Below, piece after piece: positions 1-5,401 of a stretch of DNA of 5,401 nucleotides. Source of the stretch: Pseudomonadota bacterium (GTDB taxonomy: Bacteria > Pseudomonadota > Alphaproteobacteria > Rhizobiales > Segnochrobactraceae); NCBI GenBank assembly GCA_023442215.1, contig JAEZMP010000619.1, positions 1 to 5,401 of the forward strand. The letters are read 5' to 3'. Positions within the stretch are counted from its first letter, which is position 1. Every line of letters starts with the position of its first letter. The notes under the pieces were generated by a model. The model was not told where the DNA came from. It saw only the letters and a program-made list of their open reading frames with translations, and made no database searches. The position numbers were made by a program, and so were the translations under genes.

Positions 1-596
1 CCCATGGCGTGAGCGAGCTTTACCGCCATGTGGCCGAGCCCGCCCAATCCTACAACACCGACCTTCTTTCCGGGGCCAGCATTCCAGCGTCGGAGCGGCG
101 AGTATGTCGTGATGCCGGCGCAGAGCAGCGGCGCCGCGGCGGCCAGATCAAGATTGTCGGGGACCTTCAGCACGAAGTCCTCCGTCACGACGATATGGTC
201 GGAATAGCCGCCGAAGGTCATGCCGCCGCTGATCTTGTCGGGACTGTTGTAGGTGCCGGTGAAGACGTTGTCGCAATATTGCTCGAGACCCTCGCGGCAG
301 CTTGGGCAGGTGCGGCAGGAATCCACCATGCAGCCGACCGCAGCGATGTCGCCGACCTTGAAGCGGGACACCTCGCTGCCGACGGCGGAAACCCGGCCGA
401 TGATCTCATGGCCCGGCAGGGCCGGGTACACCGCGTTCTTCCACTCGTTGCGCACGGTGTGCAGGTCGGAATGGCAGACGCCGCAATAGAGGATTTCGAT
501 GGCGACATCTGACGGACCCGGATCGCGGCGTTCGAAGCTGAACGGGGCGAGGGGCGTTTCGGCGGACGATGCCGCGTAACCGGTGCATGTGAACAT
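1..596 (-). CDS. YahK-like zinc-dependent alcohol dehydrogenase / NADP-dependent aldehyde reductase (partial, C-terminus beyond left edge)
   Basis: Medium-chain dehydrogenase, cytosolic, expected to interconvert alcohols and aldehydes with NADP(H). The first 198 codons are present; the YahK family is about 350 residues, so the rest of the cofactor domain and the C-terminus lie outside. Catalytic zinc ligands are visible: Cys41 in GVCHSDLH, His63-Glu64 in LPGHE, and Cys159 in PLLCAGITTYSPLR. The structural zinc is held by Cys94, Cys97, Cys100 and Cys108. The nucleotide-binding turn GLGGLG is at 183-188, inside a stretch (PGKKVGVVGLGGLGHM) nearly identical to my memory of E. coli YahK. The ATG at 596 is chosen because AGAGGA lies 7 bases upstream and the N-terminus matches the family's usual start. 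It is read away from the importer operon and separated from it by 690 bases, so co-regulation is unproven. The physiological substrate cannot be told; cinnamyl-alcohol-dehydrogenase-type enzymes accept many aldehydes. Confidence 0.95.
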   Translation of the reverse strand, partial: MFTCTGYAASSAETPLAPFSFERRDPGPSDVAIEILYCGVCHSDLHTVRNEWKNAVYPALPGHEIIGRVSAVGSEVSRFKVGDIAAVGCMVDSCRTCPSCREGLEQYCDNVFTGTYNSPDKISGGMTFGGYSDHIVVTEDFVLKVPDNLDLAAAAPLLCAGITTYSPLRRWNAGPGKKVGVVGLGGLGHMAVKLAHAM

Positions 597-603
597 CGCA
601 ATG

Positions 604-609
604 TCCTCT
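604..609 (-). promoter_or_regulatory. Shine-Dalgarno site of the alcohol dehydrogenase
   Basis: Read on the minus strand this is AGAGGA, 7 bases before the ATG at 596. It fixes the start and shows the gene has its own translation signal. No convincing -35/-10 pair is seen between it and the inverted repeat at 681-701. Confidence 0.7.
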
Positions 610-680
610 TTCTAGAACGACCGGACCGCCAGGATCCGGACAGGTTTTCCCGCCGACACAGCGCGCTGGAACGGCTTTCA

Positions 681-701
681 GATCAGATGCCTCGTCTGAT
701 C
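681..701. repeat. Perfect inverted repeat GATCAGA-N7-TCTGATC upstream of the dehydrogenase
   Basis: Arms at 681-687 and 695-701 are exact reverse complements, separated by seven bases (TGCCTCG). It lies 85-105 bases upstream of the dehydrogenase ATG and 29 bases before a plus-strand ATG at 730. Size and symmetry suit a dimeric regulator's operator better than a terminator, since no T-run follows on either strand. Which protein binds is unknown; the LacI-type regulator in this window normally prefers a palindrome centred on CG, which this is not. Confidence 0.5.
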
Positions 702-1198
702 GACTGCAAATCGCGCCGCATTCGGGGGCATGCGGGCACATCCTGAGCGTTCAGATCACGTCGATCCGATCTCGGATGTGCTGAAGGCCCGGCAGATCGG
801 CCTGCTCGGGGACGTCCACCTCATTCGGCTCCCGGCAGGTGGCGCCACGTCGCGGCGGGCGTGGATGTCGTGAATGCTGGACGGCGATCCGGCACGACGG
901 GTCGTCGCGTGCCCAAGGCAGCAGTTCCATTGCGGTGCCGCGCGAACCGCTCCGACGCCGCCGCCATCAAGACCACGCGGACAATTGACGGTAACGCTCT
1001 CGCTGCAGCTCGAAGCAAGAAAAAAGCAACAAATCTGAAGACCGGGGCTCTGTCGGTTGGCCATAAGCAAGACGATCCGGCCTCATGCTTCTTGCGAAGC
1101 TCCGGTCAAAGCGTTCCTGAATGGCGATAAGGCGGCTACTCTGGATAGAGCAGAAGAGAAATCAATGATGGGAAGTGTCGCAGACCATGCGCGACGCA

Positions 1199-1230
1199 AC
1201 TATATTGCACGTAATGCGGGCGATTGTCAA
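1199..1230 (-). promoter_or_regulatory. Possible sigma-70 promoter reading toward the dehydrogenase
   Basis: On the minus strand CTTGACA ends at 1225, with a perfect TTGACA at 1230-1225. CAATAT follows after 17 bases and TATAGT after 20 bases. The -35 is excellent, but the better -10 (TATAGT) sits at a longer spacing than usual and the well-spaced one is weak. If used, it would start RNA near 1190, giving a leader of nearly 600 bases before the dehydrogenase or a separate short RNA. Confidence 0.25.
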
Positions 1231-1255
1231 GCTTGCTTGCGGCAACGGTCTGGAT

Positions 1256-1286
1256 CGGCACAAGGCATCACGCCCCGCTCGTGCCG
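1256..1286 (-). terminator. Stem-loop directly after the lacI stop codon, probable 3' end structure
   Basis: On the minus strand CGGCACGAG (1286-1278) pairs with CTTGTGCCG (1264-1256). This gives nine pairs including one G-U, with a 13-base loop. The stem begins on the base right after the lacI TGA. No T-run follows, so it is not a textbook intrinsic terminator. It could protect the 3' end of the operon mRNA or work with Rho. Confidence 0.4.
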
Positions 1287-2333
1287 TCATAGCGTCTCTT
1301 CCCCGCCCGCACGCGGTTCCATGCTGCCGCGCACGACGAGTGGAGGCGTGAGCGTCTCGATCGCGGGCGGCGCGTCCGGCGTCGACTGTCGCCGGTCGAT
1401 CAGCGCCATCGCACGTGCGGCCGTGGCCATCGGGTCCTGACGGAACGTGGTGAGGCGATATGAATCCCACGCGGCCTCGGGAATGTCGTCGAAGCCGATG
1501 ACCGAGAGGTCGCGCGGAACGTTCCGCCCATAGCCAAGGCGAGCCACGTCCATCACGCCGAACGCCGTGAGATCGTTGACGCAGAACACCGCCTCGGGCG
1601 GGACCGCGCGCGAGAACAGCTGCCGCGCGGCGTCCTTTCCGCCGGCATAGTCGGCGTCGGCGCCGTATCCCGCCACTACCTCCGCTCCCAGGCGGGTAGC
1701 TTCGTGCACGAACGCGCGTTCGCGCTCGGCCAGCGCCGGCGTTCCGGAGGCAGAGCCGGCGACGGCAAGACGCCTCAGCCCGCGGCCGGCAAACAGGCGC
1801 GCCGCGCGGCGGGCCGCGCCTTCATTGTCGATGCGCACGTGGTCGCAACCGGGATCCGAACGCCCGATGACGACGAGCGGCTGGCCGTTGCGCTGGGCCT
1901 GCTCCACGAACGTGGACGGTGGCGAACCCGACAGCACGATGACGGCCTCGGCGCGGTGGCCAAACAGCGTGCGGTGGGCGGCCTCCATCTCCGCTTCGCT
2001 GCGGCCGGTATTGATCACGACCGGAACGCTGCCGCGCGCGATGGCGGCGGCGGTCAGCGCCGCCACGAGATGGGCGCGGAAGCCGACTTCGGGGCCGGTG
2101 ACCACGAGACCGATGAGGCGGCTGCGGTTGGCGAGCAGCCCGCGGGCGAGATCGTTGACCTGATAGCCGAGCTCCTCGGCGGCGCGCATCACCTTCGCGC
2201 GGGTTTCGGCGGCGATGCTCGCGCCCGGTGTGAACGCCCGCGACACCGCCGAGCGCGAAACGCCGGCACGCTCGGCCACCTGCCGAGCGCTCGCGAAGCC
2301 CAGCCCGCCGGGCAGCATGTCATCGTGGGTCAT
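1287..2333 (-). CDS. LacI/GalR-family transcriptional regulator
   Basis: DNA-binding repressor-type protein of 348 residues, a normal length for the family. The helix-turn-helix is at about 15-34 (SARQVAERAGVSRSAVSRAF), followed by the third helix with EELGYQVN at 53-60. The hinge helix is at 60-71 (NDLARGLLANRS), and LIGLVV at 73-78 opens the periplasmic-binding-protein-like sensor domain. Typical sensor-domain motifs follow: NDLTAFGVM at 253-261 and LSVIGFDDIP at 276-285, with TTFRQDP at 295-301. The ATG at 2333 puts the helix-turn-helix at the expected distance, with AGGGA 11 bases before it; an ATG five codons later is possible. It lies 26 bases after the permease stop in the same direction, so it is almost certainly the last gene of the importer operon and likely controls it in response to the imported solute or a product. 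The ligand cannot be read from sequence. Confidence 0.95.
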   Translation of the reverse strand: MTHDDMLPGGLGFASARQVAERAGVSRSAVSRAFTPGASIAAETRAKVMRAAEELGYQVNDLARGLLANRSRLIGLVVTGPEVGFRAHLVAALTAAAIARGSVPVVINTGRSEAEMEAAHRTLFGHRAEAVIVLSGSPPSTFVEQAQRNGQPLVVIGRSDPGCDHVRIDNEGAARRAARLFAGRGLRRLAVAGSASGTPALAERERAFVHEATRLGAEVVAGYGADADYAGGKDAARQLFSRAVPPEAVFCVNDLTAFGVMDVARLGYGRNVPRDLSVIGFDDIPEAAWDSYRLTTFRQDPMATAARAMALIDRRQSTPDAPPAIETLTPPLVVRGSMEPRAGGEETL

Positions 2334-2346
2334 GGCTGTCGCATTC

Positions 2347-2373
2347 CCTACTTGCCGACCTACTTGCCGACCT
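2347..2373. repeat. Tandem duplication, 12-base unit, spanning the permease stop codon
   Basis: The unit CTACTTGCCGAC occurs at 2348-2359 and again at 2360-2371, with the match extending one base left and two bases right. On the coding strand the permease ends GTC GGC AAG TAG and the same twelve bases follow in frame. The result is a second copy of Val-Gly-Lys-stop lying in the spacer before lacI. It looks like a recent slippage duplication with no effect on the protein. Confidence 0.9.
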
Positions 2374-3211
2374 TCGACAGTACGTCGGCTTTCAGGAACC
2401 GCTCCACCACCAGCATGAACGCGACGGACGGTACGAGCAGAAGCAGGGCTGTTATCGAGGCGATCTGGTAGTTGCCGCCGCTGCCGGCCGAATAGAGCAG
2501 CAGCGGCAGAAGGTTCACGTCCGGCGCCCCGACAAAGTAGCTGCCGGTGAATTCGTCGAGGGATTCGAGGAACACGAAGATCGCGCTCGCCAGCAGGCCC
2601 GGGGCGGCGAGCGGCAGGGTCACGTCGCGGAACGCCTGCAAGGCACTGGCGCCGATGGAACGGGCGGCCTGTTCGAGTTCCGCATCGACGCTCGCGAACG
2701 CCGCCGTCGCGATCCAGACGGCATAGACCAGGCCGTGGGTGGTGTGCACCAGCACCACGCCCGGCACCGTGCCGTTGAGCCCGACCTCGTAGAACAGGCG
2801 CGCGATGTTGACGTAGACAGGGAGATTGGGGAACGCTTGCGGAATGAGAAAGGCCAGCAGGATGGCCCCCCGAAGCGGCAGTTTCAGGCGCGCCAGCGCG
2901 AACCCGGCCGGAATGGCGAAGGCGAGCGACAGCAAGACCGTCAGGAGCGCGACGAAGATGCTGGTCGTCAACGCGTCGATCGCGTTGCCGCGCGGCGCGA
3001 ACACCCGCGCCCAGGCGCTGAAGCCGTATTGCGCGGGCAGCGCATGGGGAAAGTACCACCGCTCTGCGATTGTCCACAGCACGAGATTGACCAGCGGACC
3101 GAACACCACGAACGCCAGCAGCCCGAGCACGATGCCACGCGGTATCCACCACGGATCGAACCGGGGCATGGCGTGGACGCGGGGCGAGGTCAGCGTCGAG
3201 AACATCGTCAT
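2360..3211 (-). CDS. ABC importer permease, second subunit (BPD_transp_1 / MetI-like fold)
   Basis: Inner-membrane subunit of 283 residues forming the translocation path with the permease encoded just upstream. Hydrophobic helices are seen near 26-48, 83-108, 115-138, 149-173, 202-217 and 249-268, six in all as usual. The cytoplasmic coupling loop that docks onto the ATPase is at about 181-200: QAARSIGA followed by VTLP, so the first residue of the classic EAA signature is Gln instead of Glu. The SLDEFTGSYFVG stretch (217-228) resembles PotC/YdcV-type permeases of polyamine-like importers. The ATG at 3211 overlaps the previous stop as ATGA, indicating translational coupling; a second ATG two codons on (3205) is an alternative. 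No strong Shine-Dalgarno is visible, consistent with coupling. Substrate unknown. Confidence 0.93.
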   Translation of the reverse strand: MTMFSTLTSPRVHAMPRFDPWWIPRGIVLGLLAFVVFGPLVNLVLWTIAERWYFPHALPAQYGFSAWARVFAPRGNAIDALTTSIFVALLTVLLSLAFAIPAGFALARLKLPLRGAILLAFLIPQAFPNLPVYVNIARLFYEVGLNGTVPGVVLVHTTHGLVYAVWIATAAFASVDAELEQAARSIGASALQAFRDVTLPLAAPGLLASAIFVFLESLDEFTGSYFVGAPDVNLLPLLLYSAGSGGNYQIASITALLLLVPSVAFMLVVERFLKADVLSKVGK

Positions 3212-4032
3212 CGCCGGTCCGCCACGCCCTGCCGCAGGTAGATGTAGGCGGCGAAACCGGTGATGGCGAGCGAGACGAGCCCGAGCGCATTGGCGACGCC
3301 ATAGTCGCGATAGGCGTTGATGCGGAACGCGATGTCGGCGGTGATCATGGTCGGCGACTGGGCATTGATCATCAGCGGCACCGAGAGCACCGACATCATC
3401 GTGACGAAAGACAGCACGAGGCCGACGAGCAGCGTCGGCGCTGCCTGGGGAACGACGATCTCGAACAAGAGCCGCAGCCGCCGGGCGCCGAGATTGCGCG
3501 CCGCCTCGATGGTGGCGCGGTCGATGGAGGCCATAGCGCCCGCCACCATCAATGTGACGAACGGCGTCTGCTTCCAGACGAAGGCGACGACGATGCCGCG
3601 CCAGTCGAGCAGGCTCGTTGCCGAGGCCGGGTCCAGCAGGCCGGCGGCGACGAGGGTGTTGTTCATCAGGCCGTTCTTGGCGAGGAAGGTCCGCAGCACC
3701 TGTGCCGTGACGATGAAGGGAATGAACATCGGCCAGCGATAGAGGAAGCGCAGCAGCGCCTGCGCCCGCGGTTTCCGGCCGAGCGTGAGATAGCCGCCGA
3801 TCGCGACGGAGAAGATGCCGATCAGCGCGGTCGACAGGCACACGATCACGACGGTGAAGATCATGTCACGGCCGTAGAGCGCGAAGGCTTTCGTGAGGTT
3901 GCCGAAGCCCGGCCCGGCAGCCGTCTCGAACACCCCGACGATCGATGCCGTCAGCGGCACCACGAAGAACAGCACGATCATGAGCAGCGCCGGTGCGACC
4001 AGCGCCAGGCCTGCCAGATGGGAACGGGTCAT
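3208..4032 (-). CDS. ABC importer permease, first subunit (BPD_transp_1 / MetI-like fold)
   Basis: Inner-membrane subunit of 274 residues, partner of the following permease. Helices appear near 7-35, 57-82, 96-115, 146-168, 198-222 and 245-266. The ATPase-docking loop is canonical: EAARNLGA at 176-183 with IVVP at 192-195, matching the EAA---G---------I-LP pattern. The N-terminal LVAPALLMIVLFFVVPL resembles PotB-type permeases of the polyamine/opine/phosphonate group. The ATG at 4032 is chosen because the first helix begins right after it; only weak purine-rich sequence precedes it. It lies 92 bases after the binding-protein gene, with a strong hairpin in that gap, so it is probably expressed from the same transcript at a lower level. 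Substrate not determinable from sequence. Confidence 0.93.
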   Translation of the reverse strand: MTRSHLAGLALVAPALLMIVLFFVVPLTASIVGVFETAAGPGFGNLTKAFALYGRDMIFTVVIVCLSTALIGIFSVAIGGYLTLGRKPRAQALLRFLYRWPMFIPFIVTAQVLRTFLAKNGLMNNTLVAAGLLDPASATSLLDWRGIVVAFVWKQTPFVTLMVAGAMASIDRATIEAARNLGARRLRLLFEIVVPQAAPTLLVGLVLSFVTMMSVLSVPLMINAQSPTMITADIAFRINAYRDYGVANALGLVSLAITGFAAYIYLRQGVADRR

Positions 4033-4066
4033 CGCTTCGGACTTCGCTGCGGGAGCGTGACGAGAA

Positions 4067-4095
4067 GCGGGGCCGCGCGGGGAGCGCGGCTCCGC
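4067..4095 (-). promoter_or_regulatory. Strong GC hairpin in the gap between binding-protein and permease genes
   Basis: On the minus-strand mRNA GCGGAGCCGCGC (4095-4084) faces GCGCGGCCCCGC (4078-4067). Eleven of twelve positions pair (one A-C mismatch) around a five-base loop, UCCCC. No U-run follows, so complete termination is unlikely. In binding-protein operons such hairpins often stabilise the upstream message or cause partial termination, so that binding protein exceeds permease; that role here is inferred. Confidence 0.65.
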
Positions 4096-4104
4096 CTTGG
4101 CGGA
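4091..4104 (-). repeat. Small competing hairpin TCCGC-CAAG-GCGGA
   Basis: This 14-base palindromic element comes first in the mRNA. Its 3' arm (GCGGA, 4095-4091) is also the first five bases of the large stem at 4067-4095. The two structures cannot form together, as in an attenuator. The stem is only five pairs, so its stability against the larger one is doubtful. Confidence 0.4.
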
Positions 4105-4124
4105 ACGACGGTGTCGCGTGGCCG

Positions 4125-5285
4125 TTACTGGGCGGCCTGCCGCTCGTAGGCTTCCAGGATCGCGTTGTTGTACGGCGCGATCGGGAACGGCTTGCCGTAC
4201 CTGGCGAGGTCCTCGGGCGAGATGTCGGTGAACAGCTTGTTCCAGGTAGCCTCGTCGAGCTCCGGCTTGACATATTTCGCGTCGATGCCCGGATACCAGT
4301 TGAAGCGCTTCACGATGCCTTCGGCCTGCACCTTCGGGCTGGTGGCGAGTTCGACGAACTTGCGCGCCAGTTCGCCGTTCGGCGCCTTCCCGGGGATGAC
4401 GTAGTGCATCGGCTGGCCGGGCATGCCCGGGGCGGGCAGCACCAGCTTCATTTCCGGCGGCAGGCGGCCATCCGCCTTCCAGGAATAGAACATGTCGACC
4501 CAGACCGGTCCGATGGCGATCTCGCCGCGGCTCAGCATGTCGAGCGTGCCGGCATTGCCGGGCGTGAGTGTCGCGTTCTCGGTGAACGCGCGCAGGCTTT
4601 CGAACGCCTTGTCCCACGTCTTGGTCTCGGCCTCGTCGAACGGCCCGTTCATCAGCTTTTGGGCATCGCCGCCGCCGAAGGCATAGACCCAGCCCATGAC
4701 GAAGCTCACGCCAGAGGCGCCGCCCTTGATGCCGTTGTAGCCGAACTGCTTGGGATGAGCCTTGGCCCACTCCACCAGTTCGGCGTAGCTCTTCGGCGGG
4801 TTCGGCACGAGCGCCGGATTGTAGGCGAAGGCCGTCTGGCTGTTGAACATCGGCATGACGTAGCCGCGGACGTCGGTCCCCAGCGCCATGTCGGCGTTCG
4901 CGCGGGTCACCAGCTTGCCGGTGGAGATGTCGTCGCGGTACTTGGCGAGGTAGCCGCCCGTGACCATCGGGCCGACGAACTTCTCGTGCACCACCGCGAC
5001 GTCGGTGTCCCAGGTCGCGCTGCCGGCCTTGGACTGTGCCTCGAAGCGCTCGAGGATCTTCTGCGAGCCGGCGTCGCCCGGGCCGGTGCCGACGACGCGC
5101 ACGGTCGTCCCGGGGTTCTGCTGCTCGAACAGCGGGCCGAGATAGTCGTTGACGTAATCGACCATGTTCTGGTCGCCGGCCGTTATCACGGTGAGTTCCG
5201 CGGCGCCGGCATGGGATGCCGCGGCCCCGATGACGAGCGCGGAACAGAGCAGGCCCGTCGTCAGGTTGGCGATGAGCGTCTTCAT
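4125..5285 (-). CDS. ABC importer periplasmic solute-binding protein (extracellular solute-binding family 1-like)
   Basis: Secreted protein of 386 residues that binds the transported solute and docks on the permeases. A Sec signal peptide is clear: Lys2, a hydrophobic core at about 4-23 (LIANLTTGLLCSALVIGAAA), and a cleavage site after Ala28 or Ala29 in SHAGAAELTV. There is no lipobox; Cys14 lies inside the hydrophobic core without the proper context. The mature protein begins with the family's first strand (ELTVITAGDQ), and an FNSQTAFAYNPALV stretch (147-160) marks the typical hinge crossover. A GEIAIGPVWVDMFYSW region (254-269) and PAPGMPGQPMHYVIPGKAPN (284-303) resemble the second-lobe binding elements of family 1 proteins. 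The start at 5285 is supported by AGGAG eight bases upstream. First full gene of the unit with two permeases and a LacI regulator. Ligand unknown: polyamine-like or phosphonate-like from the permeases, sugar/polyol/phosphoester from the LacI regulator. Confidence 0.93.
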   Translation of the reverse strand: MKTLIANLTTGLLCSALVIGAAASHAGAAELTVITAGDQNMVDYVNDYLGPLFEQQNPGTTVRVVGTGPGDAGSQKILERFEAQSKAGSATWDTDVAVVHEKFVGPMVTGGYLAKYRDDISTGKLVTRANADMALGTDVRGYVMPMFNSQTAFAYNPALVPNPPKSYAELVEWAKAHPKQFGYNGIKGGASGVSFVMGWVYAFGGGDAQKLMNGPFDEAETKTWDKAFESLRAFTENATLTPGNAGTLDMLSRGEIAIGPVWVDMFYSWKADGRLPPEMKLVLPAPGMPGQPMHYVIPGKAPNGELARKFVELATSPKVQAEGIVKRFNWYPGIDAKYVKPELDEATWNKLFTDISPEDLARYGKPFPIAPYNNAILEAYERQAAQ

Positions 5286-5401
5286 CGGTCGGTCTCCTGT
5301 GCGGAAGAACTTACGAGGCGATAGGGAGGGTGGCGTCGTGGCCGTCCGTGCGCGTGGTGGCCGTGGGCCGGGGACGGTTCGGCGGTGATGCGGCGCCGGA
5401 G
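5286..5401 (-). other. Upstream flank; possible 3' end of a preceding gene stopping at 5313-5311
   Basis: No clear -35/-10 pair or CG-centred LacI-type palindrome is visible here. One minus-strand frame is open from the window edge to a TAA at 5313-5311, ending DGHDATLPIAS, with mostly G/C third positions as in the neighbouring genes. That would leave 25 bases before the binding-protein ATG, a normal operon spacing. Another frame is open through to a TGA overlapping that ATG. About 30 codons are too few to identify a product. An 8-base direct repeat GTGGCCGT occurs at 5338-5345 and 5357-5364. Confidence 0.25.
5294..5298 (-). promoter_or_regulatory. Shine-Dalgarno site of the solute-binding protein
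   Basis: On the minus strand AGGAG sits eight bases before the ATG at 5285. It is the strongest ribosome-binding site in the operon, in keeping with the need for abundant binding protein. Confidence 0.8.

Larger units (their letters stand above)
597..1286. other. 690-base stretch without a convincing gene between the dehydrogenase and lacI
   Basis: Several open frames run through here, but none gives a recognisable protein. The part from about 1010 to 1230 is visibly richer in A/T than the flanking genes, including an A6 run at 1020-1025, as expected for regulatory spacer or decayed sequence. Items inside are a perfect inverted repeat (681-701), a promoter-like pair on the minus strand (1199-1230), a short stem GCTTC-GCAA-GAAGC on the minus strand (1087-1100) and a stem-loop just after lacI (1256-1286). 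Two unexplained open frames on the plus strand, from 730 and from 1057 or 1165, are discussed as findings. The stretch is long for an alphaproteobacterial spacer, so a lost gene is possible. Confidence 0.6.

Noticed and set aside
620..641. Direct copies of CCGGAC and a CCGGA/TCCGG stem in the dehydrogenase leader
   Set aside because: Six-base repeats and a five-pair stem are expected by chance in DNA this rich in G and C.
1020..1056. T6 run on the minus strand as an intrinsic terminator of the lacI operon
   Set aside because: The sequence before it offers only a 4-pair stem (ACCG/CGGT) not adjacent to the T-run, and it lies over 200 bases beyond lacI.
756..1070. Minus-strand frame of 104 codons in the spacer
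   Set aside because: Composition is Arg/Ser/Cys-rich without a recognisable pattern, and no ribosome-binding site is clear; probably chance.
1106..1120. TCAAAGCGTTCCTGA as a LacI-type operator
   Set aside because: Only the outer three pairs are symmetric and the inner bases do not match; too weak to call.
1704..2471. Plus-strand frame of 255 codons antisense to lacI
   Set aside because: His/Gly/Ala/Arg-rich shadow of the regulator gene with no recognisable motif.
2334..3302. Upstream extension of the lacI frame through the second permease gene, making a 671-codon frame
   Set aside because: The extra part reads as Arg/Ala/Pro-rich shadow of the permease. LacI proteins start just before the helix-turn-helix, as with the ATG at 2333.
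4033..4770. Upstream extension of the first permease frame into the binding-protein gene
   Set aside because: The product is low-complexity and charged, and overlaps a well-supported gene in another frame. The permease proper begins at its first membrane helix.
3993..5324. Plus-strand open frame of 443 codons antisense to the binding-protein gene
   Set aside because: The opposite strand encodes a clear binding protein with signal peptide. The antisense product is rich in Gly, Arg, Ala, Val and His and has no domain, as is typical of shadows in GC-rich genes.

Overview
The window is GC-rich bacterial DNA. Codon third positions are strongly G/C and a LacI-type regulator sits with an ABC importer. 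Both fit an alphaproteobacterium, most likely in the Hyphomicrobiales (rhizobial/Methylobacterium-like) range. This placement is inferred from composition and protein style, not from a marker gene. All five convincing genes lie on the minus strand and are read right to left.

Right to left: positions 5286-5401 are a short flank that may hold the 3' end of an upstream gene and the Shine-Dalgarno site of the first full gene. Then comes a four-gene unit: a periplasmic solute-binding protein (4125-5285), two six-helix ABC permeases (3208-4032 and 2360-3211, overlapping by ATGA) and a LacI-family regulator (1287-2333). The 92-base gap between the binding protein and the first permease holds a strong GC hairpin that overlaps a smaller, competing one. 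A stem-loop begins on the base after the lacI stop codon. A 690-base stretch (597-1286) has no convincing gene but carries a promoter-like pair, a perfect 7+7 inverted repeat and unexplained short open frames. At the left edge is the first 198 codons of a YahK-like zinc alcohol dehydrogenase/aldehyde reductase, cut off by the window.

Working together: the binding protein would capture a solute in the periplasm and deliver it to the heterodimeric permease. The LacI protein, encoded last in the same unit, probably senses that solute or a product and controls the operon. No ATP-binding subunit is present, so it must be upstream or elsewhere. The permeases look most like the polyamine/opine/phosphonate/iron group of importers, while the LacI regulator points more to a sugar, polyol or phosphoester. 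The substrate stays open. The dehydrogenase has its own ribosome-binding site and is separated by 690 bases, so it may be an independent unit.

I see no mobile element, CRISPR array, tRNA or rRNA, and no clearly new biological system. The best leads are the competing hairpins between binding protein and permease, the 12-base duplication at a stop codon, and the unexplained 690-base gap.
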